Shown here piece by piece: positions 23,308-34,778 of a stretch of DNA of 64,000 nt (positions are counted from its first letter, which is position 1; every line of letters starts with the position of its first letter). The translations under genes were made by a program, and so were the position numbers. This DNA comes from Schistocerca nitens (taxonomy: Eukaryota; Arthropoda; Insecta; Orthoptera; Acrididae). Below the pieces are notes generated by a model that was not told the origin of the DNA, ran no database searches, and worked only from the letters and a program-made list of their open reading frames with translations. The stretch lies in NCBI RefSeq assembly GCF_023898315.1, contig NC_064615.1:1188001413-1188065412 (forward strand), read 5' to 3'.

Positions 23308-24952
23308 CGGACATTTGCCACGCCGGACATTTGCCACACTTGCCCCTTCGCCAGGTAGCTCGAGTAGCGATCCCTCAGGTAAGGGACGCCCTTCCCCGCA
23401 CTACCTCTGTCCGCTTTCAAACCGCCGTCTCCACATCTTACTCGATACAACCAATACGTAAGGGACCTTCTACTTCGACATCTTGGCGAAATAGAGAGCT
23501 TCGTTTCCGAAATCGAAATATTTATAACTTTTCGGAACGAAAGCAATACCGACGATTATGTCAGTATGTAATTAGTTCTGCCAAGTATAAATATAGATGC
23601 CACTGTCGGTGGGGTAGCTTCCTTTCAAACTTACTGATTGCGATAGAAACAGTCCGTCGGCACGGGAGCAACAAGAAAGGAACGATGTAACGAGAATGCG
23701 AATGCAAGCTAATCATTTCTTTTTGATCACTGCATTTATGCCTACTTTAATTACTACAACTGCATGCCCAAAAGACAATAAGGAAAGAAGAAATGGGAAT
23801 AGGAATGTTTGAAAAGAAGTACGACATACTCCACATCAATTTACTCTCTAAAATCCGATATCCCTTGCGGCGAAACATTACTTAATAAAGTGTAGCGTGA
23901 TAATGTTCAAAACATGACTGAAAATACGTTCACTAAATAGAGATAAGAACATCTATGATTGACATGTCATCTAAAGTCGACGTACAATTTTAAAACGTTA
24001 TAAATAAGGAAATGAAGTAATACATAATGCTATGCTTGTAACGTACGTTGGTTGTTCTACATTGTTTAGCCCCCTGTCTCGTATGAAACAGTTTCTGAAC
24101 AGTTCAAAGAAAACTCGAGTCTCATCACAAGTAGGTACGCTACTCATATAATTATAGTTGGCAGTGGCTTCAATCTACCTTCCGTATGTTGACAAAAGTA
24201 CATTTTCAGACCCTATTGTAGATGGAAAACAACTTCCGTAATTGTTCTAAATGCTTTTTTTAAATTATTTTGAACAAGTAGATCACGAGGCCATTCAAAT
24301 TGTAAATGGTTACGAAAACACACTTGACCTCTTAGCCACAAATAATCGTGAGCATCACGACGGATAGAGGGATTAGTGAACACACAGTCGATCGAGGCTC
24401 AATTCCGTAACAAAGAAATTCACCAAAACTAAACGCGAAATCTATATATTTATAAAATCAGCTAAAAATTCAGTTGGCGTCTTTCTAAGACACAGTTTCC
24501 AATCCTTTCGAACTATGTAAGTGAAGACCATATGTGGTTTAAGTTCAAAGAAATAGTATCAAGAGCAGTCGAGAGATTCATAGCACATAAATTAATAACA
24601 GACGGAACCGATACCCCATGGTACACAAAACAAGACAGAAAGCTGCTGCAGGAGCACCGAAAAAGGCACGTATAATTTAGACGAATGCAAAATCTCCAAG
24701 ATTGGCGAAGTTTTCCTAAGGCTCGAAATTTGGTGCGAGATGCATTTAATAGTTTCCACAACGAAAGTCTCTCTAAAAAAAAAGTGGCAGAAAATTCAAA
24801 GAGATTGTAGTCCTATGTTAAGTAAACCAGCGGAAAGGCAGAGTAAGTACCTTTACTGCGCGACAGCGATGAGGAGGGGGAGGGGGAGACAAGAGACACA
24901 AACCTTCGGAGCAGGTAAAATCGTGGCAAATGTCCGGCGTGGCAAATCTCCG
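23308..24952. repeat. Pair of 30-bp inverted repeats about 1.6 kb apart
   Basis: The segment 23308-23337 contains two tandem copies of a unit close to gccggacatttgccac. Its reverse complement occurs at 24923-24952 with 29 of 30 bases matching. The interior holds a decayed LINE piece (24100-24840) and no transposase. It may be the ends of a non-autonomous DNA element, or two independent copies of a short repeat in opposite orientation. No target duplication was identified. Confidence 0.5.
24100..24840 (+). pseudogene. Decayed jockey/CR1-type LINE fragment (endonuclease to pre-RT)
   Basis: Broken frames give GSGFNLP near 24165 (GGDFNLP in active copies), then VNGYENTLDLLATNN (endonuclease C-terminal region) and a stretch from about 24510: YVSEDHMWFKFKEIV, TPWYTKQDRKLLQEHRK, ARNLVRDAFNSFHNESL. 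The last motifs match the linker before RT in the LINE at 15130-19340 (WKKFKAIV, PPWYNNKVRKLLRKQREL). There are many stops; it is clearly dead. Confidence 0.55.
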
Positions 24953-25366
24953 CACACAGTCAGGCAGTTTAATCCCCTCCACACGGGCACTTTGACTCAC
25001 TCGTGTTTTGTAATTTCCCTTTCGTGTTTCTTTTAACCGATGCTTCTGACGCGTACAGAAAACAGACAGACCAGTTATTACGATACGTCCTATTTTCCTC
25101 GTAGTGCAGTAATGTCGTGCTGGAACGTCACTGCACACTTCTTAATATGTTTCGTGGGGGGATCTACACACTTAGGATCGGCTCTCACCAGACTGGCGTT
25201 CTCCACGTTACGCACATGTCGCGTCGGCGGCGGACTTTGGACACCAGCACGATGTATTCGGAAGACGGTTCGCAAAGTGTTTTCGCTAAGTTTCGGCTTA
25301 GTGGTCGGAAATTCTTTCACGTATCTCTTATCCGTAACCCTTTCTATTTTAATGATGTGTCTTTTT

Positions 25367-25368
<2 letters not shown>

Positions 25369-25409
<41 letters not shown>
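25369..25409. repeat. 41-base poly(A) tract
   Basis: An uninterrupted run of about 41 A residues. It could be the fossil tail of a retroposed sequence on the plus strand, but no recognisable LINE, SINE or processed gene precedes it. Long Lys-rich open frames here are artefacts of the tract. Confidence 0.9.
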
Positions 25410-25410
<1 letters not shown>

Positions 25411-26563
25411 ACAGATTGTTTCATCTTCGGAAAGCTGTTTCGGTGTGACGAAGCAAGACCATTCGCCGACAGACGTGAACTGGTAACCGAAATGCTCTTC
25501 TTTTTTTAACTTTCCGAGTCGTAATTAGGAACAGAATCTGACAACGCTACGTCCGTGTCACATTTTACACTTCACCAAACCTACAACACAAAATAATTAA
25601 CGCCTTACCTCCAAGTATCCATCAGATTGAACTCGTAAACGTCCGTACTTTACGGTAGAAAATGCGCTGCTGCCGAAAAATCGTTCTGAAATATGGATTC
25701 TAGAGTCTAAGCACCCTGCTCACAGTAGTTCAGAAGGAAAATCCAGAAGCCAGTAACGACGATGTATGTAAAGAAGTAAATGCTACACAGCTTTTCACAA
25801 CATGATAAACTGTTTCACGCACGGACGAGATGTATGGGTGGGTGAGTGCTCCGGAAGGTGGCAGGCGCGGTTCCGCTCTGCGGCTCGTCCAACGAGATAA
25901 CAAATTACCGGAGACGGCAGCAGCTGGTCTGGGCGGCAGCCAGCTGCGGGAATACTTCGGTAGCAAGCGCCGCACGTACCGCCACATCTGGAAGGAATGT
26001 AGTTGCATCAACGGCTGATACCAGGCCGAGGTGAACTGGACGGAAGTACAGGCTGACAAAACGTCCGTGCGGCCGATACTTGAGTGCGGTCTTCTCTGCC
26101 GGCTTCACACAGCTGGTAAGCGAAATACGACGACGCGCGTTTCTTTTCGTCAGACGCCAGTGGCACACCAGCAGAGGCTTTTGTGTATCATCGACAGCTC
26201 AACTGTTAAAACTTCTTCCCAGCGACTGCTTCTTCTCCTCGCTCGACATTCATTAGGGCCCGGCTGTTGACGGCAAGTCATGTTTTTTCCTGATCTTTAG
26301 GGTTAACTTTACAACAATTTATGCACGAATCCGGCATTTTAGTGTAGAAAATGTATTGCTATTGTGCATATAAAGTCATATTTACCCATTTTTTACTAAT
26401 AAGCATATTTTTGCTGAAAGTGCGTCTATTTGTCGTACCTTTACGGGCGCAAGAATAAAAACATGAAAATGTTACTTATGTGACAATGTCTCAGGTGATA
26501 ATGTCACTAATAAACACAACATTTACTACAAAGCTCTACTTATGAGGAGCATAACACACAGTA
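25410..26563. other. No gene recognised
   Basis: A short phrase near 26050-26090 (KTSVRPILEC) resembles the VRPILEY motif of LINE C-termini, but surrounding matches are too weak to annotate it. Confidence 0.35.
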
Positions 26564-26768
26564 GTCAAATGGTTGAAACGGCTCTAAGCACTATGGGACT
26601 TAACATCTAATTTCATCAGTCCCCTAGAACTTAGAACTACTTAAACCTAAACCTAACATACAGGACATCACACACACCCATGGCCGAGGCAGAATTCGAA
26701 CCTGCGACCGTAGGGGTCGTGCGGTTCCAGGCTGCAGCGCCTACAACCGCTCGGCCACTCAAGCCGGC
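26564..26768 (-). mobile_element. tRNA-derived SINE
   Basis: Minus-strand copy of the same family as 20750-20941. It begins at the right with gccggcttgagtggccgagc, continues through the B box ggttcgaattctgcc and ends at the left with the body motifs agttctaggggactgatgaa and agtgcttagagccgtttcaa. No target duplication was confirmed. Confidence 0.88.
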
Positions 26769-27028
26769 TTTCAGCAGACAGATCCATGTATGGTACGAAA
26801 AAGAGTTCAACAAAATAAGAATTATTCTTGGTCACGGTCTTGGTGTCCACAGGTGAAACCACCGATGTGTCGAGAAATGTCGTTCACGTTCCAGTAGTTA
26901 GATGACAGGCCTGGAGAAACGTGTGAAGACCTCGAAAGAGTTAGCAACTCGGCAACTGACATTTCGTTCGACTACTCTGTGAAGCTACTGTGGACAGAGG
27001 GAACGTTTTGCTGCTGGTGACACACTGT

Positions 27029-27212
27029 GCCGGCCGAAGTGGCCGAGTGGTTCTAGACGCTAGTCTGGAAGCGCGCTACCGCTACGGTCGCAGGTTAGAA
27101 TCCTGCCTCGGCCGTGGATGTGTGTGCTGTCCTTAGGTTAGTTAGGTTTAAGTAGTTCTAAGTTCTAGGGGACTGATGACCTCAGCAGTTGAGTCCCATA
27201 GTGGTCAGAGCG
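27029..27212 (+). mobile_element. tRNA-derived SINE
   Basis: Head gccggccgaagtggccgagt, a mutated B box (ggttagaatcctgcc), then body motifs tccttaggttagttaggttt, agttctaggggactgatgac and cagcagttgagtcccatagt. An imperfect duplication, cacactgtg on the left and cacattgtg on the right, probably marks the target site. Confidence 0.88.
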
Positions 27213-28772
27213 AGCCTACACATTGTGTTTCGTACATGACTAACTGGCCAAGGCGATTCAGATTCTCTATTCCAGGATTATGTACGTCACTTGCGTTGTA
27301 CATGGCTTACACACAGTTGCAGAAGAGGTGCCATTACATTACCCTGATGAGGAAGAATTAATTTCCTGTGGCAAGAAAATCAATGTGAGAGCTCCGCTAA
27401 GAGTACACAAATTCACAGAACAAGCACCTTCAGTTTCCCTCCCGATTCTTACACGAGGGGCTCTTCCCTTAATGCCGCCGCTGAGCATTACTGCACGAAC
27501 TACGCCAAAATGAAGACAATATTCTGTGTGCTTCATAGTGATGAAGCAAGTGCTATGCAGAATCGTTGTCTGGAGACTTGGCATACAGAAACGATAACTT
27601 TTCGGTGGTATACTCAACTCTGTGACATCCTGGATACAGTGCAACACGTGTAGAGTGAGTCGGGTCGAGCTGCTAGTGTTCTCCAGAGAAAATCATGGGT
27701 ATTCTACAGTATGCAAAATTATTGACAGTGTTTCTGGGAATGCCTGCAACACTTGAAGACAATGAACCAAAACTGTTCTGCAGTGACTTCGCTGCCTTCA
27801 AATATGGTACTGTGACTTCCTGCGATGTGGATGGGACCTTTTGATCCAGTGTAACGCTGCAGATTGACAGGACTAATTTGGAATACGTGAAACGAGAGCT
27901 GTTCAGTAGTAAAAACATGGTTTTATTGTTTCGATAAGTGTTAGCGTCTGCAACGTACTACGTCTTTTATTTTTCAGACACATGCAGACATTAAAAAAAA
28001 GCAAGAAGTAAGAACTATATCCACAATTTATTCAGAAGTTAATTTTTTATTAGATGTGTATAAGAAATGGTCAAGAGTGTTTTAAAATAACTTATATAAA
28101 GCGATATTTGGTAAATTCGGATTTATTAAGCTTTAGGTCATAGCTCTCGCATATTTCGCTGTTTTTAGGTCGTTAAAATCCGGGTCGTATACAACGTGCG
28201 ACACGGCGAAACGACGAGGACTGGGAAGACGCAGAGCTCCCCCACCTCACGCAACGCTGCCGCCGAGTCACGTGACCGACCGCCGGCCCAGCGGCCGGCT
28301 CCCGCGTCTCCAGAGCGGAGCAAGTCTGTCAGCCGTTGAAAGTTTCCAGTGGGCACAAATCTGACGCGAGGCCGGTGTGCCGCTTGTCCCACTCGCAGTG
28401 CCTTCGTTTCCGGCCACGAAACACGACTCGTACTGCGGCACAGTCCCTAAAGTGACGCGTACAAAGCACGCAACGTACAAGTCAGACACACAGAATTTTG
28501 TTTTTTGTATTGAGAAAACGCGAGAAATAAATAGTTCCAATTCCGTGGTCCAGTTCACGTTAATGGCGGGTTTTCCTTGGGTGTCAGGCGAGTTTGGGAT
28601 CTAGGAAGCCGCTGTCATTAATGCCCCTCCCGTTGCCCCACCAACATCGCGCCTGGTATTGGCCCGAAACTACCTCGAGAATGTTTACATAAGGAAAATC
28701 AGTTAAAAATACTTAAGCAGTCTTTCGGTACCAATACATTGCCGAGAGTGTAGTTCGTATCGTTTGTGGTTA
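27213..28772. other. No gene recognised; GC-rich around 28200-28400
   Basis: A minus-strand frame at 27673-27918 and other short frames have no recognisable domain. The GC-rich stretch at 28200-28400 has no coding support. Confidence 0.35.
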
Positions 28773-28786
28773 ACACAAAAACCGTA

Positions 28787-28964
28787 GTCGGCCGCTGTGG
28801 CAGAGCGGTTCTAGGCGCTTCAGTCCGGAACCGCGCTGCTGCTGCGGTCGAAGGTTCGAATCCTGTCTGGGGCTTCGATGTGTGTGATGTCCTTAGTTAG
28901 GTTTAATTATTTTTAAGTCTAGGGGTCTGATGACCTGAACGTCCTGTAGTGCGTAGAGCCATTT
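28787..28964 (+). mobile_element. tRNA-derived SINE with 14-bp target duplication
   Basis: The head gtcggccgctgtggcagagc, B box ggttcgaatcctgtc, and a shortened body (tccttagttaggtttaatta, aagtctaggggtctgatgac) end at gagccattt. Direct repeats acacaaaaaccgta (28773-28786) and gaacaaaaatcgta (28965-28978) match at 12 of 14 positions and define the insertion. Confidence 0.9.
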
Positions 28965-28978
28965 GAACAAAAATCGTA

Positions 28979-29555
28979 AACACGTAAACACGTGGGAACC
29001 CTGAAGCTACGACTCTCCTTCTGAAGACGTGAGATTTTTCCGATTTTCTTCGGTGGTCGAAAGCTGGTTCTGATCTGACGGCCATGTAGTGAGACGAGTT
29101 TGACCGCTGGCCGCAGCACTCGCAGCCTAAATGCCGGTCATTACGGTACTCGGTCCGCAGTGGGCTGTTTTCCTGACGAAGGCGATCCTGGAATCCAGTC
29201 GGAAGCGCGGATTTTCACAGAGAATGGACCGCCAACAGCTGACAGACAGTGACCGGCGCGGCGGCCCCCTGCAGGCTCGCCTCGAGGTGGCCGGCGAGGC
29301 AGCCGTGGGCGGCGTCCGGCGCGTGGGCCGGCGGCCGTGGGCGGCGCGCGGCCGCTTCCTCTGCCCTGGCTCCGCTACGCGCCCACGGCCAGCGCCACGT
29401 CTCAGAGGCGCTGCGGCACCACGTCACAAATGTCGGCCTCCTCAACCGCGTCCTCAAAAGTTCCTTCGTACAGTGTAGTATAGAGGTGGAAGTAGCTTCG
29501 TGAGTGCCCGAGGCACTGTGACGGTACCCTGTCACACTGCACTAATAGTATCTTC
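28979..29555. other. No gene recognised; GC-rich at 29240-29420
   Basis: A CpG-dense stretch with overlapping frames on both strands and no identifiable protein domain. Confidence 0.35.
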
Positions 29556-29559
29556 AGAC

Positions 29560-30250
29560 TTCTTCGAGATGATGCAGTAATCCCGTAAGCTCCACAGATA
29601 TCCCATCAGATCCTGACAAAATTTAAAACTGGCGCAGAGACTGGCAGCTTACTTTGCACGTACAGATATGTATCACTGTGCACTTCAGACAACTGGGAAC
29701 AGTAATATCCTGTGGCCGCAATATCAGCGAGTCACGACTGGAATCAGTTAAATTACACAAATAAACTGGAGTGACAATTCGTGGACGTTTGAAATGGAAT
29801 GATCACACAGGCTCAGTCGTAGGAAATTAAGTGGCAGACTTGCCGTTTTGGGAGGATAGACACATGCTATAAAAGAGACCTTGCAAAACATTTTGCGGCC
29901 CACCTTAGAATACAGCTCTAGCGTGCAGGATCTTTGCGAAATACAAGTAACTATACAAAGAAGGACAGCGCTAATGATCATTAGTTTCACTGAAGCACGG
30001 GTAACTCAAACAGAAATGCCGAGGAACGTTTACTGGCAGACGCTTCAGACGGCAGCGGTAACGCGAAAGCCTTCGTATAAAGTTTGCAAACAAAACTTGT
30101 AACGTGTCACAGCCCAGTACACACAGTTCTGTAAGGCCTGCCCAGACTCATTACAGTGCGCACCGACATATTTCAGTTATCATTCTTACCGCATAGTGCA
30201 GTGCAATATGTCGTGCGTATCACACAGTGTAGATGAAGATGTAGAAATCT
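29560..30250 (+). pseudogene. Decayed CR1-like LINE fragment (RT C-terminus and 3' end)
   Basis: Broken frames give LRDDAV (remnant of the FADDA motif), then W-R-DWQLTL matching CREWQLTL of the element at 15130-19340. These are followed by LKWNDHTGSVV, an AHLRIQL stretch equivalent to VRPILEYSS, and a 3' end with gtagatgaagatgtag at about 30227-30245. Colinear order of these motifs supports a heavily mutated 5'-truncated copy. Confidence 0.6.
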
Positions 30251-31300
30251 AGAGAGAGCGTGAGCTACGTACGACGTTAGCTCAGCAAACACTGAGGTTA
30301 CACGAGTGTGTTTGTCGGCCGACAGCGCGTGTGTGCGTCTGTAGTCGACCGTTCCCTAACCGACCGCCATCCAGCGCTGCACTCGTGTGCCGGGGGCATT
30401 CGCCACGCGCAGTAATGTCTCCTCCGGCGTCACGCACAACGAGCCACTTGTAAGGACGACACCAACTCTGCGCCACGACACTGCAATCTTGCCAACCACG
30501 AAAATCATTTCATTCGGGCAACACTCCAGGGCGCCAGTCCCGACTGTCAACGCAGCGCAGAAGGTACTGGAATCACCTATCTTCCCGTACTGCTCAGCTG
30601 AGGGGGCCTCGTTGTGGGAATTCGCACCGCTTTACTCGTCCAGATCTCGTAATCTCAACACGACACATCGCTCTTAGGGCGGTGAGATCGGAGAGTTCGA
30701 AACGAAGGCGTGTTACGGTGAGTACGTTCACGAAACCATCTAGCAAATCAGTGATTTGCGACAGGTGGATGCCAGATGGCAGTACTAGGAAACTGTGGCC
30801 GACTGGCAACTCCGTCTGTTCCTACGACGTCGTGGCCAAAACCTGATTCGGCGAAGCGTGTACGTGCTGCTGCTGCCGCTGCTGCAGCCGACAGCTTAAC
30901 AGGCTCAGCAAACTCACCTCGGCCACGTTCCAGCCTCGTGCGTCGTGTCGACCGTGGACTGCAGCTCAGTACCCCACACCGCGACGGAAGCAGCAGCAGC
31001 CTCGCACCACGGCACTGTTCGTCTACATCCACGCTACCCACGCTGGCCATATTGTCATCTAGCGTACTGAGCGAAGCTAAAATCAATGCCTACCTGCCTC
31101 ACTGTATCTCTCTTGTCTCATTCTCACAATCCCTACGCGAGGAAGACTACACCGGCAGCACAACTGTCACACAGGTTTCCTAGAATGCAGAATTTATCCG
31201 ACAGGGTCACGTGTATTCCAAAGTTTCCCATCCAAGTTTCCGAACATCTTTAACTTTCTTGTGGGTTATGCCGACTTGCTACGATGGAAATTCGTGTTTT
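30251..31300. other. No gene recognised
   Basis: A trinucleotide-rich stretch (gctgct, near 30866-30890) gives Ala-rich frames on the plus strand. No domain was identified. Confidence 0.35.
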
Positions 31301-31309
31301 CTGCCACGA

Positions 31310-31480
31310 TGGCCACTTAATAGTGACTCCAAACACTGGAACGGTGCTCCAGAATTGGTCGCATCGTCGTCTTGTATGCGACTTCCTTCACTGACACACT
31401 CAACATCGTCAGAATAACTCCCAAAAACCTGAGTCTGCTATTTGCCTTCCCTACCACGGATTTTACAGGCTCGCATCAGT
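31310..31480 (-). pseudogene. CR1-like LINE RT C-terminal fragment
   Basis: On the minus strand one frame gives FLGVILTMLSVSVKEVAYKT and then MRPILEHRSSVWSHY. This corresponds to YLGV...KEVAYKTLVRPILEYCSSVWDPY in the LINE at 15130-19340. Only this short conserved block survives. Confidence 0.65.
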
Positions 31481-31974
31481 TCATATCTCTTTTTACAAGG
31501 AACCCCTCGAGTGCCAAGTCGCAAGACACCAACGATGTTTACGGCATTTGACACTTTGCTTATTGTCCACCAGGCGACCACAATATTTGTCTGCTAACGG
31601 CAACAGGGGACTGGACTGAAGGTATCCACCGGTGCGATCAGCGTGACGCTGCGGACAGTCGTTGAACTCCGATTCACAACAATGCTAGAGCAGAGCAATG
31701 GCAGCGATAAAAAAAGCAAGCATGGCATTATATCTACAACACAGTTGCCGAAATTGCTACTTCGCCAGAAAGGAACCCGAGGAATTTCGCGAGGGAGAAA
31801 CAAGTGGCAGATGAAATATTGGCGTTTCTGCAAGATGAGTCAGTGGTACGTGCGGTGTCGTGTACGCTCGACTGTGCGGGCAACGTACATGTGATCGAAA
31901 GTGATACTAAAACAGGTGTCGAGCAATGTAGCACAAGGAGCCACAAATTCCTTTTGCTGTCGAACATAGTAAAG

Positions 31975-32131
31975 AGCAAACTGCCTATTGGCTTCTGTCT
32001 CGGGTTCTTCGGCCGACGTTCGTCTGATGATTTTACTGACGTTTCCCCAGCACCAGTGGCTGGCATTGTCAAAGCTTCACCCTCCATTGCCGGTGGTGAA
32101 CTGGAGCCGAGCTCGCGGCCGCAGACTATAT
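31975..32131 (-). repeat. Penelope terminal repeat (3' side)
   Basis: Reads on the minus strand from gcggccgcgagctcggctcc through ggcaatggagggtgaagc, atgccagccactggtgctgg, ggaaacgtcag and ggccgaagaacccgagacag to aataggcagtttgct. It closely matches the repeats at 39840-40021 (opposite orientation) and 41264-41531. It contains a stem flanked by a GAAA-like box, discussed under findings as a possible hammerhead ribozyme remnant. Confidence 0.85.
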
Positions 32132-32507
32132 CCAGGGGGGGCCCATAGTGCGTGCGCAGAACAGAGATTTTTCGTCGTACTGCGCATGACGTCAGCGTCG
32201 AGAAACTCCGCTCAGTTCGCGCGCTTTCTTACGTGTTGAAGCAAGTAAGTTTTGTGTTGTTGCTGTTTGTTATCGTGTTGAATCGTGTTTATTCTTTCTG
32301 CGACACTTTAACAATGCCGAATTGTGCCGTGGCTATGTGTGAAAACTATAATCAGAAGACTAAGGCCGCTTTCACACTATACGGTTTTGACCGTACGGCA
32401 AAAAGCCGTACGAGTTTTAGCCGTGCCTGTGTTGCTTTCACATTACACGGCTTTTTGACGTGACCAGTTGTTGGTGTCTATTCAGTTTGCTTAATGTGTG
32501 TATCAAG

Positions 32508-34778
32508 ATGAACCGTAAACGAGTTGTTGCTTTGTGGTTGCTTCATCGTCGCCGCAAAAGAAAAGGTCGTCTTTTGTGGGTACACCCCATTAACCAGAGA
32601 AGAGACGAAGTGGGTTTATTTTATACACTCTTTGAAGATTTGAGGAACGACGGAAATAAATTCTTTAACTATTTCCGAATGTCTATTACCTCGTTTGACG
32701 AATTACATAGAAAACTAAAGGATGTGTTACAACGACAAAACACACAATTCCGCAATTGCATCCAACCTGTTCAAATGCTGGCTATCACGTTAAGGTAATT
32801 TAATACATAAAAACTAGTTCTGTTTATTTACTTATTTATTTGTGTTTTACATTTTTATTACGCTCAGATTATGAAGTAGAAAAGTCAATATCAATATCAG
32901 CAGTTGAAACCAAAGAGTTTGTAGCAGGACTGACTGTACTGTCACTTTGTGGCGACAGGCTCTCTGCAAAAACGTTGTAGAACTGCGTTGTTGATGGTGG
33001 GCCTTCATGGCTACTTGTGGAAGGCGAAGGGTATGGTGGTGGCACTTTATTAATTCGTTGATAAGAACTGCGACCTTGAGAAGTCTGTAATGGTTGTTCG
33101 AGAAAAGTAGTTGGGTTTGGTGCAGCTGGAGGAGGACGAATCTGATGCGTATGGTAAGAGGATATTGGAGCAGCATTTTCCATAGGTGAATAAGAATAAG
33201 CTTGAAATCTATTATTATAGGGCATGGGAGGTGTGTAATGGGTAAATGGAGGAGGTTGAGCTGTCAATATATTTCTCCTTTCATATATATTTTCTATAAC
33301 TTTGAGGACTCCCATCTGAAACTGAAGATAATCCTGTTCATCAAATTTTTCCAGATGAGGCTTCAGACTAAGTAAAAATGACATTTTGCTGCAAGGTTTG
33401 TCTTCTTCCAGAGCTCGTAATATTTTCATTTCGATTGCATCAGGTTTTCTATGTTTTCTGTTTGTATGGCACTCGCTTTTGGATGTTTGTTGTGTGGGTG
33501 CTGTATCAAATGGCCCAGAAACATTCTCAGTATTTTCGACGGAGCCCTGCGTTTCTATATCTTCTTCCAGTCTGGCGGTGCGTTCCGATTGAAAACTGTC
33601 CTCCGTCTCTCGAGCATCATACAGCTTTTTTAGAAACTGCAGCTGATCAGAATATACATACTTTTTCATTTTCTTTGCTGCTGAGCCACTTTTTTTCGCA
33701 GCTTGAATTTTTATGTTTGACTTCACAAAGGAGTCTCGTAGATTGGTCCACCTCCGTATTACTTCTATACCTACATCAAAAGAAAACAAAACTGTATGAA
33801 AACATTTTAATTTTGTATAGAAAAAAGCAAAACTGTAACAAAAAATGTCCACTGCAAACTAAATGTCACTGATTTTTTTTCGTTTTGTTCAGGTATCTGG
33901 CAAGCGGTTGTTCCTTCACTGACTTACATTTCCAGTACAGAATTGGGATTTCTACAGCAAGTAAAGTGGTTAATGATGTATGCACAGCAATTTGGTCATC
34001 ACTGCGGGAAGAATGTATACAAAGACCGACCAAAGAGGTATGGGAATCAATAGCGGCTGGATTTGAACGTACTGCTAATTTCCCCCACTGCTTAGGAGCG
34101 GTGGATGGAAAACATATCCGTCTTACTGCCCCATTTAATAGCGGATCAATGTACTTCAATTACAAAGAATACTTTTCTGTGGTTCTGATGGCTGTAGCGG
34201 ATTCCAACTACAGGTTCATTTATGTCGACGTAGGAAGTTATGGCAAAGACTGTGACTCTTCAGTGTTCAGACGGTCCAGTTTATGGAAGTCAATAGAAAG
34301 TAATTCCCTGGAATTTCCAGACGTCCAATGTCTGCCTGGTACGGAAGGTCCAAAAGTACCCTACTTCTTCGTGGGAGACGCAGCATTTGGCCTACACACG
34401 CATTTGCTCCGGCCTTTTGGGGGAACAAACTTGACAGTTGAGAAACGTGTATTTAATTACCGTTTGTGCAGAGCAAGGAGGTATGTGGAATGTGCTTTTG
34501 GCATCCTCACCAATAAGTGGCGGTTGTTTCACCGACCTTTAAATGTTCATCCAGATTTTGCAGTAAAAATGGTTAAAGCTTGCATTGTTTTACACAATTT
34601 TGTACGTCAGAGAGATGGATTTATAATTGAAGACACCACATCCTTCACTGGTTTGGAAGACTTAGCCCAAGATGCCAACATAAGAGGAGGACTGACAGCC
34701 AACGCCATAAGGAACACTCTTTGTAAATATTTTATGACAAATGCTGGAAGCGTGTCATGGCAGATGTCAAAGATATAA
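32508..34778 (+). CDS. Harbinger DDE transposase, two exons
   Basis: Predicted as 32508-32794 joined to 33893-34778 (390 residues). The donor ttaag|gtaatt and acceptor ttttgttcag|gtatct keep the phase and restore ITLRYLASGCSFTDL, the expected Harbinger junction. ATG 32508 (MNRKRVVALWLL) is chosen as first in-frame Met; a longer non-ATG extension is unlikely. Exon 1 holds the helix-rich N-terminal region (FFNYFRMSITSFDELHRKL). Exon 2 holds the RNase H fold of DDE_Tnp_4: AVDGKHIRL (first Asp), DVGSYGKDCDSSVF, FFVGDAAFGL (second Asp), RARRYVECAFGILTNKW (Glu) and ACIVLHNFVRQ. All catalytic residues are present. An aataaa lies at about 34851, inside a foldback just downstream. The intron contains the minus-strand MADF exon 2. 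Confidence 0.92.

Noticed and set aside
22397..23461. Several overlapping frames of 100-200 codons on both strands
   Set aside because: Same composition effect in a GC-rich block; no recognisable domain.
25040..25509. Two frames with 12-14 consecutive Lys
   Set aside because: They run across the 41-base poly(A) tract; no other coding evidence.
26030..26110. LINE RT fragment with KTSVRPILEC
   Set aside because: Only about ten residues match and neighbouring motifs are absent.
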